A program made the translations under genes and the position numbers. Of a DNA stretch of 64,000 nucleotides, positions 53,173-61,514 are shown one piece after another. The stretch is from Dyella halodurans. GTDB taxonomy: Bacteria; Pseudomonadota; Gammaproteobacteria; Xanthomonadales; Rhodanobacteraceae. The notes below the pieces were generated by a model. The model was not told the DNA's origin, made no database searches, and saw only the letters and a program-made list of their open reading frames with translations. The stretch is from assembly GCF_026283925.1 (NCBI RefSeq), contig NZ_JAPDPF010000003.1, positions 248,001-312,000 of the forward strand, written 5' to 3'. Each line of letters starts with the position of its first letter. Within the stretch, counting starts at the first letter, position 1.

Positions 53173-55362
53173 ATGTCCTACCTACCCCTCCATGTGCGCG
53201 CCCTCGCGGCGACGCCTTCGCTTCCACGCGCCCGCCACCCAGCGGGTGCACCATCACGCTTGCCGCTGCGGCGGCTGTCGCTGGCGCTGTTCGTCGCCTT
53301 TTCTCCTGCGCACGCTGGCGAGGCCATTCCGCTGCAAAACCTTGCCCCGATCGTGGTCACCGCACCGATGCAGGATAGCCCGCTGACCGTGATCACCGAC
53401 CCCAAGGCGCCGCGGCAACCCGTGCCGGCCAGCGACGGCGCTGACTTCCTCAAGAGCATTGCCGGCTTCTCCACCATCCGCAAAGGCGGCAGCAATGGCG
53501 ACCCGGTGTTGCGCGGCATGGTCGGCTCACGCCTGAACATCCTGGTCGACGGCGGCCAGATCGGGGGCGGCTGTCCGTCGCGCATGGATCCACCCACCGC
53601 CTATATTTCGCCGCAGCTATACGACCGTGCCATCGTGATCAAGGGACCGCAGACGGTGTTGTACGGGCCGGGCAACTCGGCGGGCACGGTGTTGTTCGAA
53701 CGCGATTTCAAGCGCTACGCCGCACCCGGCATCAGCATGGAAGGCAGCGCGTTGGTCGGCTCCGCCGGCCGCAACGACCAGATGGTCGACCTGCGCGCCG
53801 GCACACCCAACGTCTACATGAACATCGATGCCAACCACACCCATGCGCAGGACTATCGCGACGGCGACGGTCACCATGTGCATTCGTCCTGGGACCGCTG
53901 GAACACCGATGCAGCAATCGGCTGGACACCGGACGACAACACGCGCATCGAGTTGTCGTCCGGCAAGGGCAACGGCCATGCCGCCTATGCGTTCAGCAGC
54001 ATGGATGGCGCGCAGTTCCTGCACGAAAGTGCCGGCCTGAAATTCGAGCATGAACGACCGGACACTTTGCTTAGTCGCATCGAAATGCAGCTGTACTACA
54101 ACTACACCGACCATGTGATGGACAACTACACGCTGCGCCATCCTGATCCGGCCAGCATGATGCCGCTGGCCATGGCCAGCGACGTAGATCGCCGCACCGT
54201 AGGCGGGCGCGCGGCCGCAACGTTCACGTGGGGCGAGGCGTTGAGCCTGGTCACCGGCCTGGATGGCTCCACCAGCGTCAATACCAGCCGCATGGGCGGC
54301 CCGGCAGGAGGCATGCTGCCAGACTATCGCGACCAGCCGCGCGAACGTACGGCTCGCATGGGCAGCCTCGGCCTGTTCGGCGAACTCACCTGGAACCTGG
54401 CCGAGCGCGATCGCTTGATCAGCGGCGCGCGTCTCGATCGTGCGCAGGTGCGCGGCTACGACCTGACCGGCGCCGGCAACAGCCAAAGCATGGGCGGCAT
54501 GAGCGGCATGAGCGGCATGAACGGCATGAGCGGCATGAGCGGCATGAGCGGCATGAGTATGGCATCGAACATCGACGCCAGTCGCTCGGACACGCTGCCC
54601 TCCGGCTTTGTCCGTTACGAGCACGACTTCGCCGCCACGCCCATGACTCTCTACGCGGGCATCGGTCACGTGCAACGCGTTCCTGACTATTGGGAACTGT
54701 TCGGGCGACACGCGGATAAGAGCCTGACCAGCTTCCGCCAATTGCAGGCAGAAAAGACCACCCAACTCGATATTGGCCTGCAATATCACGACGCGCACTT
54801 GCAAGCCTGGGTGTCGGGTTATGTGGGCGTGGTCCGCGACTTCATCGTGATGGATTACGCCAGCGGCGCGGACACCGCCGGGGCAAACAACGTAAACGCG
54901 CGTACGGCCGGTGGCGAGGCAGGTATGGCCTATACCATCAGCACGCGCTGGAAAGCGGATGTCACGCTCGCCTGGGCCTGGGGTGAAAACCGCAGCGAGC
55001 ACCGGCCACTGCCGCAGATGCCGCCGCTGGAGGCGCGCCTAGGCCTCGTCTACGACACCGGCACCTGGTCGCTGGGCAGCCTGTGGCGGATCGCCTCGGC
55101 GCAACGCCGTGTGGCGGTAGGCGAAGGCAATATCGTCGGACAGGATCTCGGCCCCAGTGCCGGCTTTGGCGTGTTCTCGTTGAATGGTGGCTACCGCGTC
55201 AATCGCGCGCTCACGCTCAGTGCGGGCATCGACAATCTCTTTGACAAGATCTATGCCGAGCACGTCAACGCCGCGAATGCGGGCTTGGTCGGCTACGTCA
55301 ACACGGTGCGCGTGAACGAGCCGGGGCGCACCGTCTGGCTGAAGCTGGACGCCAAGTACTAG
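53173..55362 (+). CDS. TonB-dependent copper receptor (OprC/NosA-like)
   Basis: A 729-residue outer-membrane receptor. The signal peptide has an unusually long n-region (about 30 residues) before LSLALFVAFSPAHA. APIVVTAPM resembles a TonB box; the plug has GGSNGDPVLRGMVGSRLNIL, GGCPSRMDPPTAYI with a Cys-x-x-x-Met metal site typical of this copper group, and GPQTVLYGPGNSAGTVLFE; the barrel ends VWLKLDAKY. A run of seven Gly-Met-Ser/Asn units (about 442-462) lies in a probable surface loop. It should import copper for azurin and nitrite reductase. ATG 53173 was chosen; the upstream frame overlaps the DUF2946 gene. Confidence 0.92.
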   Translation: MSYLPLHVRALAATPSLPRARHPAGAPSRLPLRRLSLALFVAFSPAHAGEAIPLQNLAPIVVTAPMQDSPLTVITDPKAPRQPVPASDGADFLKSIAGFSTIRKGGSNGDPVLRGMVGSRLNILVDGGQIGGGCPSRMDPPTAYISPQLYDRAIVIKGPQTVLYGPGNSAGTVLFERDFKRYAAPGISMEGSALVGSAGRNDQMVDLRAGTPNVYMNIDANHTHAQDYRDGDGHHVHSSWDRWNTDAAIGWTPDDNTRIELSSGKGNGHAAYAFSSMDGAQFLHESAGLKFEHERPDTLLSRIEMQLYYNYTDHVMDNYTLRHPDPASMMPLAMASDVDRRTVGGRAAATFTWGEALSLVTGLDGSTSVNTSRMGGPAGGMLPDYRDQPRERTARMGSLGLFGELTWNLAERDRLISGARLDRAQVRGYDLTGAGNSQSMGGMSGMSGMNGMSGMSGMSGMSMASNIDASRSDTLPSGFVRYEHDFAATPMTLYAGIGHVQRVPDYWELFGRHADKSLTSFRQLQAEKTTQLDIGLQYHDAHLQAWVSGYVGVVRDFIVMDYASGADTAGANNVNARTAGGEAGMAYTISTRWKADVTLAWAWGENRSEHRPLPQMPPLEARLGLVYDTGTWSLGSLWRIASAQRRVAVGEGNIVGQDLGPSAGFGVFSLNGGYRVNRALTLSAGIDNLFDKIYAEHVNAANAGLVGYVNTVRVNEPGRTVWLKLDAKY
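54496..54558 (+). repeat. 9-bp in-frame tandem repeat coding Gly-Met-Ser
   Basis: Seven units of GGCATGAGC (the third GGCATGAAC, the last GGCATGAGT). Low-complexity, slippage-prone, always in frame. Methionine-rich stretches bind copper(I) in other proteins, so it may be a functional collector. Confidence 0.9.
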
Positions 55363-55386
55363 GCGCCGGTTCGCGCCCAGAGCCAC

Positions 55387-55424
55387 AGGTGGATCGCGCC
55401 GCCTCCCACCGGCGCGATCCACCT
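55387..55424. terminator. Hairpin between the copper receptor and the small periplasmic gene
   Basis: Perfect 14-bp arms AGGTGGATCGCGCC and complement with a ten-base loop between two convergent genes. No T-run, so termination is inferred from position. Confidence 0.6.
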
Positions 55425-55451
55425 CGGCCCCCCAAAGGCATGGTCGGTAAC

Positions 55452-55943
55452 TCAGGGCTTGTCGCCCATCCCGTGTGCCGTCGAATCGGACGTCCATCCC
55501 GGGTCATCGAAATAGCGTGGATAAGCAGCCACCGCTTCACGCATCGCCGCCAGCTCGGCGACGTCGTGCGGATCCTGCTTGAACTTCTGTGCGGCCGCGA
55601 GCAAGTGCACCAGCATGCCGTGCAGCAGCTCGTCTTGCTGCGGCGGCAGCTTGCAGTGGGCAAAGATGGATGCGGCAGCGTCCTCGATCATGCTGATGCG
55701 GTCCATGGCCAGGCGCTCGCTCATATGGCCCATCTCGTAGTGCCGCAGTTGTTGCAGCGCCGTGTGGATGCTCGCCATGCCGTCGCGCAGTGGCGCGTCG
55801 GCCGGCCAGCGCGATGCGGCTATCGGCAGCTGCGTGTGTGGATCGTTCGCATGCGCGGCAGGTTCGTTCTGGGGCTGCGCCTGCACCAGGCCGCTCAAAC
55901 CAAGCACGCCGATCAGGACGAGACGGCACGGGGTGATGTTCAT
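55452..55943 (-). CDS. Small periplasmic protein, DnrO-like
   Basis: A 163-residue protein with signal peptide LVLIGVLGLSGLVQA. The mature part starts with His/Pro-rich spacer then RWPADAPLRDGMASIHTALQQL, CKLPPQQDELLHGMLVHLLAA and MREAVAAYPRYFDDP, a helical domain with conserved His and one Cys. I associate this pattern with proteins named DnrO in xanthomonad and pseudomonad denitrification or copper regions, but the function is not known to me and the name is from memory. ATG 55943 gives the signal peptide. A near-perfect palindrome 72 bp upstream links it to the regulon. Confidence 0.65.
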   Translation of the reverse strand: MNITPCRLVLIGVLGLSGLVQAQPQNEPAAHANDPHTQLPIAASRWPADAPLRDGMASIHTALQQLRHYEMGHMSERLAMDRISMIEDAAASIFAHCKLPPQQDELLHGMLVHLLAAAQKFKQDPHDVAELAAMREAVAAYPRYFDDPGWTSDSTAHGMGDKP

Positions 55944-56014
55944 GCGCGAGGTTCCAGCAAGCGGCGCACGCGCCGCGGACGACATCACGGTAACGCAATC
56001 GATCGTCGTCACGG

Positions 56015-56028
56015 CTGACGCAAGTCAA
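56015..56028 (-). promoter_or_regulatory. FNR/DNR-like palindrome upstream of the small periplasmic gene
   Basis: CTGACGCAAGTCAA, differing from the DUF2249 site only in one spacer base. Centred about 78 bp upstream of the ATG at 55943. Confidence 0.65.
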
Positions 56029-56181
56029 CGGCGCGCTGCGAGGCGGGCGTCGCGATGCCCGCCGCCTTTTCTGCGCGCACCCCGGCCCATTCGGCCCATG
56101 CGATCGCAGGGGCTTCCTTGCAGGGCAAGCAGGGGGATGGAGCCAGGGGCATGTGGTCACACCGGAATCTTGAACAAGCTC

Positions 56182-57390
56182 CTACACCTTGGCGAACACC
56201 AGGCTCGCATTGGTGCCACCAAAGCCGAAGCTGTTGGACATCACGGTGCTGAGCCGCGCATCGCGTGTCTCGCGAAGAATTGGAAAGCCCTTCGCGCGCG
56301 GGTCGAGCTCGTCGATATTGGCCGAGCCAGCCACGAAGCCGCCGTTGAGCATCAGCAGGCTGAAGATCGCTTCGTGCACGCTTGCTGCTCCCAGCGCGTG
56401 CCCCGTAAGCGCCTTGGTCGAGGACAACGGTGGCACGGCCTCGCCAAACACCCGCTGCACGGCTTCCAGTTCGACAATATCGCCCAGCGGCGTGGCGGTG
56501 CCATGGGTATTGAGGTAATCAACCGTCCCCGTCACGCCGGCCAGCGCCAGGCGCATGCAGCGCTCCGCGCCTTCGCCGGACGGCGCCACCATGTCGGCGC
56601 CATCGGAGGTAACGCCGTAGCCGACCAGTTCCGCATGGATGCGTGCGCCGCGCGCCTTGGCATGCTCGTACTCCTCCAGCACCAGCATGCCGCCGCCACC
56701 GCCGATGACGAAGCCGTCGCGACTCGCGTCATAGGGGCGCGAGGCGGCATGCGGCGCATCGTTGCGGACGCTGGACAGCGCCCCCATCGCATCGAACTGC
56801 GCGGTCATGCCCCAATGCACTTCCTCGCCCCCACCGGCGAACATGACGTCCTGGGCGCCGTGGCGAATCAGGTCGGCCGCCGCGCCGATGCAGTGCGCGG
56901 AAGTGGCGCAGGCCGCGGCAATCGAATAGCTCAAGCCCAGGATGCCGAATGCGGTCGCCAGCGTGGCCGACACGGTGGAGCACATCGTGCGTGGCACCAT
57001 GTACGGGCCGACGCGCCGCACGCCCTTCGCACGCAGCAGCTCGGCCGTCTCGATCTGCCACTGCGCCGAGCCGCCGCCGGAACCGGCAATGACACCGCTG
57101 CGTGGATGACGCACCTCTTCGAGGGCGAGTCCGGCATCGGCGATCGCCGCGCGCATCGCCACATAGGCGTACGCTGCAGCGTCGCCCATGAAGCGCTTGA
57201 GCTTGCGGTCGATCGACGCCTCCAGGTCGATCTCCGGCACGCCCGCCACCTGGCTGCGCAGGCCGAGCGCCGCGTAGTCGGGCATCGCGCGGATGCCGCT
57301 TTGCAGGTCGCGCAATGCGCGCGTCACCGTATCGGCCATATGGCCGAGGCAAGACACGATGCCCATGCCGGTCACCACCACGCGGCGCAT
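56182..57390 (-). CDS. fabB: 3-oxoacyl-ACP synthase, FabB type
   Basis: A 402-residue condensing enzyme. The catalytic triad is complete: Cys in [19 protein letters not shown] near 163, His in [14 protein letters not shown] near 298, and His in [18 protein letters not shown] near 333; the C-terminus has [14 protein letters not shown]. The FabB type is judged from the fabA neighbour and the short length. With FabA it makes unsaturated fatty acids by the oxygen-independent route. Its ATG overlaps the fabA stop (TGATG). Being inside a denitrification region it may be a second, anaerobically used set. Confidence 0.92.
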   Translation of the reverse strand: MRRVVVTGMGIVSCLGHMADTVTRALRDLQSGIRAMPDYAALGLRSQVAGVPEIDLEASIDRKLKRFMGDAAAYAYVAMRAAIADAGLALEEVRHPRSGVIAGSGGGSAQWQIETAELLRAKGVRRVGPYMVPRTMCSTVSATLATAFGILGLSYSIAAACATSAHCIGAAADLIRHGAQDVMFAGGGEEVHWGMTAQFDAMGALSSVRNDAPHAASRPYDASRDGFVIGGGGGMLVLEEYEHAKARGARIHAELVGYGVTSDGADMVAPSGEGAERCMRLALAGVTGTVDYLNTHGTATPLGDIVELEAVQRVFGEAVPPLSSTKALTGHALGAASVHEAIFSLLMLNGGFVAGSANIDELDPRAKGFPILRETRDARLSTVMSNSFGFGGTNASLVFAKV

Positions 57391-57905
57391 CAGAAGCCCT
57401 CCGTCGACTGGAACAGGCCCACGCGCATGTCGGTGGCCACGTAGATCAGGCGATCGTCCACATAGGTCTTCCCGTCGGCGACGACCAGGGCAAGTCGTCC
57501 ACGCATCACACGGCGGACGTCCACCTCATAGCGCACCAGCTTGGCGGAAGGCAGTACCTGGCCGGAGAACTTCACTTGCCCGACGCCCAGCGCGCGTCCG
57601 CGGCCTGGCTCGCCCAACCACGGCAGGAAGAAGCCGCTCAACTGCCACATCGCATCAAGGCCCAGACAACCAGGCATCACCGGGTCGCCGTCGAAATGGC
57701 AGCCGAAGAACCACAGGTCGGGACTGATATCCAGCTCTGCGCGCAGGACACCCTTGCCGAAGGCGCCGCCGTGGTCGTCGATATGCGTGATGCGATCGAA
57801 CATCAGCATCGGCGGGGATGGCAGGCGCGCGTTGCCCTCGCCGAACATCTCACCGCGGGCGCAGGCGAGCAGTTGCTCGCGATCTAACGAGGAAGGTCGT
57901 GTCAT
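57390..57905 (-). CDS. fabA: 3-hydroxydecanoyl-ACP dehydratase/isomerase
   Basis: A 171-residue FabA, full length. [21 protein letters not shown], the catalytic His in [17 protein letters not shown] and Asp in [12 protein letters not shown] are all present, as is [13 protein letters not shown]. It dehydrates 3-hydroxydecanoyl-ACP and isomerises it to the cis-3 product, the entry point to unsaturated fatty acids without oxygen. ATG 57905 is the family start; an upstream ATG at 57974 falls inside the palindrome and is unlikely. It forms a two-gene operon with fabB. Confidence 0.95.
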   Translation of the reverse strand: MTRPSSLDREQLLACARGEMFGEGNARLPSPPMLMFDRITHIDDHGGAFGKGVLRAELDISPDLWFFGCHFDGDPVMPGCLGLDAMWQLSGFFLPWLGEPGRGRALGVGQVKFSGQVLPSAKLVRYEVDVRRVMRGRLALVVADGKTYVDDRLIYVATDMRVGLFQSTEGF

Positions 57906-57960
57906 GAAAAAACCGCAGGTAGGAAAAACCCGAGTCTGCGCGTGCCATTTCGCGGCGGCC

Positions 57961-57974
57961 CTGATGCGGATCAA
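57961..57974 (-). promoter_or_regulatory. FNR/DNR-like palindrome upstream of fabA
   Basis: CTGATGCGGATCAA matches the FNR consensus TTGAT-N4-ATCAA at nine of ten defined positions. Centred about 62 bp upstream of the fabA ATG. Confidence 0.65.
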
Positions 57975-58177
57975 GCGTAAGCCGACATACGCCTGCGTAC
58001 TTTTTCCCGGCCACCCTGGCCGGAAGCGATCGGCTCAGGCGGCTTCGCACCGATAGGCAGCGCGGGCGGCGCGCGCCATGCGCGCACCCGACGCTCGCGT
58101 TCGTGGTCGCGCGCCACGACACCAGGCCGCGCTGGACCTACCGGAGCAGGCATACACGCGCGCTGCCATCTGCGCAC

Positions 58178-59455
58178 TTAGGTTCGGACCCCGGCAGTGA
58201 TGAGGAAACGGCGCGTGCGCCAACGCACGCCAATAAACATCAGGCCTACCACCAGCCACGCGGCGCACAGCGCCAGCCCGGCCGCACGGGCGAGCCAGGC
58301 CACGGGGTAAAGCGTGGCGGCCACCAGCAGCAGCGCCGCAGCCGCCAGCGCAAGCAGGCCCGCACTCCGGTCGCGCGAGGGCATCAGGCGTTGTACGCCA
58401 GGCAGCTGCACCCCACGTCCAACCCGTCGATGCAGATCTATCCAACCCAGAAAGGCGACGATCTCCAGCGCCATGCCAACCACCAGCACGGGCAGCGCGC
58501 CGCCCAGCGCGAGGACGGCGGCGCCCATCTGATACCTGTTGCCTACCCCGAAGGCCAGCGCCGACAACACCAACGCCGCGGCGCCGCCTCGCCAACTCCA
58601 CCATAGCGGCCCGCGCCGAGACGATGGCGTGCGCCGCTGCAGTCCGAGCACCCCAACACCGAATGCGAGCGCGCACGACGCCAACACGACACACATGCCA
58701 CCTGCATCGTCACGACCGAGCCGCCAGGCCGCCGCCGCAGACAGCAGCAACGGGAGCGCGACCAGCCAGGTCGCCAGGTGCCTGGCCGACGGCACCCGCG
58801 TGCCTTGGAACATGGGCATGACCACGCCGGACACGCTGACCAACAGCAGCAACACCCAGCCGGCGATACCCCAGGAAGCGTGCACGTCGACCAGAGCCGG
58901 CAGGCGTATCGGGAAATAACCCGCGCGAGCCAGCGCCAACGTCGCTCCGAGCAAGCCCACGATCGATCCGAATGCCAGCGACATACCGATGCCCGCGCGC
59001 AACAGCCGCTGCAGGGAGGCCTGCAGCAGGCCAGGAACCGTCATGCCGGCCAGCATCGCAAACGCAGTCGGCAAGGCGAGTGCTGCCGCCAGCAGGGCCA
59101 CATGCGAACCCTGTCGCAGGCCGAATACGAGCGCCAGCGCGCCCGCGTTGAACAAGCCGTGCAAGTACGCACCGAGGCGCACACCACGCAGGCGAACGCC
59201 AGCCGCCGCCGGCAAAAACTGCAGCAGGCTGCCGAACATCGCGTTGCCGAGCACGCCCAGCGTATAGGCATGAACCAGGGCCAGCGTGCCTGGATGCCAA
59301 CGCGAACGCAGCAGTGCGTCGCCATCGACGAGCAGCAGCACACCCGCCAGCATCCCCCACGGCGGCATGCTGAGCAGAAAGCGGCGCGGCAGCGAGACTA
59401 CCGGCGCCTGATCAAGCGCCAGCTTGGCCATCGCCGCAAGTAGCGTCGCTTGCAT
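58178..59455 (-). CDS. NnrS-like multi-spanning membrane protein
   Basis: A 425-residue, very hydrophobic protein with about twelve spans. HAYTLGVLGNAMFGSLLQFLP near residue 60 and DVHASWGIAGWVLLLLVSVSGVVMPMF near 190 carry the spaced His residues of NnrS and related heme-copper-oxidase-like proteins of denitrifiers, which are linked to nitric oxide stress. Its start overlaps the DUF2249 gene by 44 bp (or 20 bp if ATG 59431 is used). Located in a denitrification cluster; function inferred, family moderately sure. Confidence 0.72.
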   Translation of the reverse strand: MQATLLAAMAKLALDQAPVVSLPRRFLLSMPPWGMLAGVLLLVDGDALLRSRWHPGTLALVHAYTLGVLGNAMFGSLLQFLPAAAGVRLRGVRLGAYLHGLFNAGALALVFGLRQGSHVALLAAALALPTAFAMLAGMTVPGLLQASLQRLLRAGIGMSLAFGSIVGLLGATLALARAGYFPIRLPALVDVHASWGIAGWVLLLLVSVSGVVMPMFQGTRVPSARHLATWLVALPLLLSAAAAWRLGRDDAGGMCVVLASCALAFGVGVLGLQRRTPSSRRGPLWWSWRGGAAALVLSALAFGVGNRYQMGAAVLALGGALPVLVVGMALEIVAFLGWIDLHRRVGRGVQLPGVQRLMPSRDRSAGLLALAAAALLLVAATLYPVAWLARAAGLALCAAWLVVGLMFIGVRWRTRRFLITAGVRT

Positions 59456-59714
59456 GGCATCGAATGGTCACGCGCGTGCCGCCCTCGGCAAGTGGCTCCG
59501 CCCGCGCGTCGAGGCCACGTTCGGCCAGGGCAGTCAGCAAGGGCATCGGCATCAAGGGCGTGAGCACGACCAGCGACTGCCCAGGCACCAGTGTGTCCGC
59601 CGCGGCCAGAGCGCGCTGCAAGGGTTCGGGGGGCGCAAGCTCGCGCAGATCAAGCGGCGCCGCCGGAGGGGCATGATCGGTGCTGCAGGCGCAGCCGCGG
59701 AATGACGTTTGCAT
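59412..59714 (-). CDS. DUF2249-domain protein
   Basis: A 100-residue TusA-like fold. LDLRELAPPEPLQRALAAADTL is the family start motif and LVVLTPLMPMPLLTALAERG the second helix; extra cysteines occur near both ends (CACS, CHASDATC). DUF2249 proteins are frequent beside nitrite and nitric oxide reduction genes, with no settled function. It leads an operon with the NnrS-like gene and has a strong palindrome 41 bp before its ATG. Confidence 0.85.
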   Translation of the reverse strand: MQTSFRGCACSTDHAPPAAPLDLRELAPPEPLQRALAAADTLVPGQSLVVLTPLMPMPLLTALAERGLDARAEPLAEGGTRVTIRCHASDATCGDGQAGA

Positions 59715-59748
59715 GCACGGATTTCAGCGCATGCGCGACGTCGGCGCG

Positions 59749-59762
59749 CTGACTCAAGTCAA
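59749..59762 (-). promoter_or_regulatory. FNR/DNR-like palindrome upstream of the DUF2249 gene
   Basis: CTGACTCAAGTCAA, centred 41 bp upstream of the ATG at 59714. If it is bound near -41.5, the leader would be nearly absent, so either the start codon is farther in or binding is at another position. Confidence 0.65.
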
Positions 59763-59803
59763 CGCGCCGGCGCAGCCGGCCAGGCCGGATCGGATCTTCA
59801 CGA

Positions 59804-61042
59804 TCAAAGTGGCTGCTTGCCCTGCCACTCCAGTTGCAGCCATAGCTTGGTGCTGTCGCGTGAAAAATTATCCGCGCGGTAATCGGCCAGCTTCACCAGG
59901 CCAGTGAGGCCAGGCAACAGCGGGAACGACAGCGAGGCATTCCATTCGCTGCCGTAGTGCGCGGAGCCGCGATCGGCATGGTAGTCGTGATAGCTGACGA
60001 TCCAGCCAAACTTGCTGGCCAGGCCATGGCTGCCCAGGTTGCCGTTGAAGGCGACGTAGTAATCCTGCAGGCCATTGACCGGCGTGACCAGGAATTGATC
60101 GTCCCAGCCATTGAAAGCATGCAAGGTGGCCAGCGGTGTCTGCAAGGCCGTGCGGCCGTCGCCGCCCAGATGCTCCCAGCCCAGCTTGCCGGTGACGCCA
60201 AACTGGGTCCATGCGGGCTCCAGCAGCCAATAGCTGTGGGCGAAGTTCTGCGGATTGTTCGCGTAGTCGTATTGGCGCGCACCTTCGAGCGCCCAGCTGA
60301 AGCCGCCATCCGGTGCCGGCTTGCCGGTCCAACGCAGGCCATAGGTGGCGGTGGAGGCGGTGGCGACGTCCTTGTCCTTGTGCAGATAGGCGTAGCCAAC
60401 CCATTGCTGCTCGCCGTGCGTCCACGCCGTGTTGAGCAGATGGGTGTTGAGCAGGCGCTGCTGCGCCAGTGGATTGAGCGCATCGGGACCGGCCACGCGG
60501 TTCACTCGTTCTAGCCAGTCGTAGCGCACGGTCCAATCCGTGGCGGGCCTCCATTGCGTGGATAGCGCGTCGAAGGTCTGCTCGAACTGGCGCCAGCCCG
60601 AATTGCCTATCCAGCGCTGATTGTCCAACACGATCTCCTGGCGGCCCAGCCTGGCGCCGAAGCTGTCACCCAGCCAGCCGACCCAGGCCTGGTTGAGTTC
60701 GCCGCCGTGCGGATCGGTGATGGTGGGGTATTGGGTCTGACCGTTGGCGCCGCTGTTGTAGTGGTCATTGGCGCTGGCCACGCCGGCACCCTCCACGAAG
60801 GCACTCCAGCCGTTACCCAGGTTCGCCCGCAGGCCCAGGCGCACACGCAAGGTATCGGCCATGGCGGTGCGACTGTAAGCATCGTCGTCGACCTGCTCGT
60901 GGCGAAGTCGCGCATTCCATTCGAGTTGCAGCGGCGCATCGGGTGTCGGCGCCGATTGTGCGCTGGCGGCGCTTGACGCGGCCAACGCGGCGCAAAGGGA
61001 CAAACCAAGCCGGTAACCGCGGCCGTGGTGTAAAGCTCTCAT
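59804..61042 (-). CDS. Alginate-export-type outer-membrane porin
   Basis: A 412-residue protein with signal peptide LGLSLCAALAASSAASA and a barrel of alternating residues: LEWNARLRHEQVDDDAY, LRVRLGLRANLGNGWSAF, GELNQAWVGWLGDSFGARLG, with the family stretch RQEIVLDNQRWIGNSGWRQ, ending WLQLEWQGKQPL. This is the alginate_export domain family, also common in denitrifiers next to nir/nor genes, where it may pass nitrite or other anions; alginate export as such is unlikely here. ATG 61042 is preceded by AGGAG at good spacing, so I reject the earlier ATG at 61063. Confidence 0.88.
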   Translation of the reverse strand: MRALHHGRGYRLGLSLCAALAASSAASAQSAPTPDAPLQLEWNARLRHEQVDDDAYSRTAMADTLRVRLGLRANLGNGWSAFVEGAGVASANDHYNSGANGQTQYPTITDPHGGELNQAWVGWLGDSFGARLGRQEIVLDNQRWIGNSGWRQFEQTFDALSTQWRPATDWTVRYDWLERVNRVAGPDALNPLAQQRLLNTHLLNTAWTHGEQQWVGYAYLHKDKDVATASTATYGLRWTGKPAPDGGFSWALEGARQYDYANNPQNFAHSYWLLEPAWTQFGVTGKLGWEHLGGDGRTALQTPLATLHAFNGWDDQFLVTPVNGLQDYYVAFNGNLGSHGLASKFGWIVSYHDYHADRGSAHYGSEWNASLSFPLLPGLTGLVKLADYRADNFSRDSTKLWLQLEWQGKQPL

Positions 61043-61514
61043 CCAAGACTCCTGTCTCATCACTCGCTATCGAGTGCAAGCAGTCTCGGTGGATGGGTTT
61101 CGATGTCGTCTGACGATGGTCAAGGGAAAAACGTTCGACGTGGCGCTGTGACAACGCGCCACGCTTCGTCACCGGCAACGCGCTTTTCCATGGCTTCGCC
61201 GCCCGACATGCGAAAGCAATGATGGTCGTCGCGGCATGAACTTCCACACTCTGCGGCCAGCAGATCCGGTTCGCGGCCACGCAAGTGGCGTGTGCTCACT
61301 GCAGCAAGCATGCGCCAAGCACTTTGCGAATCGACGCACGCAAGACTGGCGATCACTGCGCCATAAGCGACGCGCTTGCGTATCGCGCGTGACGGATCGG
61401 GACGCGGGCAGGTAGCCAGGCGCGTAACAGCAGAAGTCACCAACGGTGGCGATCCGTTGGTGGCTTCCATCTCGCGTGACGTGAGTCGAGGCCGCCGTCT
61501 CCGTCGCGTCGTGC
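61043..61514. other. 472 bp upstream region of the porin gene
   Basis: Both neighbours read leftward. Apart from the ribosome-binding site and the palindrome at 61110-61123, no supported feature was found; a 116-codon minus-strand frame at 61120-61470 has no recognisable content and an unlikely composition. Confidence 0.5.
61110..61123 (-). promoter_or_regulatory. FNR/DNR-like palindrome upstream of the porin gene
   Basis: CTGACGATGGTCAA, centred about 74 bp upstream of the ATG at 61042; the reverse strand reads TTGAC-N4-GTCAG. Confidence 0.65.

Noticed and set aside
54496-54558. CRISPR-like or satellite array
   Set aside because: Units are 9 bp, contiguous, in frame and code Gly-Met-Ser; there are no spacers.
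53617-55002. Minus-strand frame of 461 codons opposite the copper receptor
   Set aside because: Low-complexity His/Ala sequence created by the reverse complement of the receptor and its Gly-Met-Ser repeat.
61120-61470. Possible 116-residue gene upstream of the porin
   Set aside because: No conserved motif, no clear ribosome-binding site, and it covers the regulatory palindrome.
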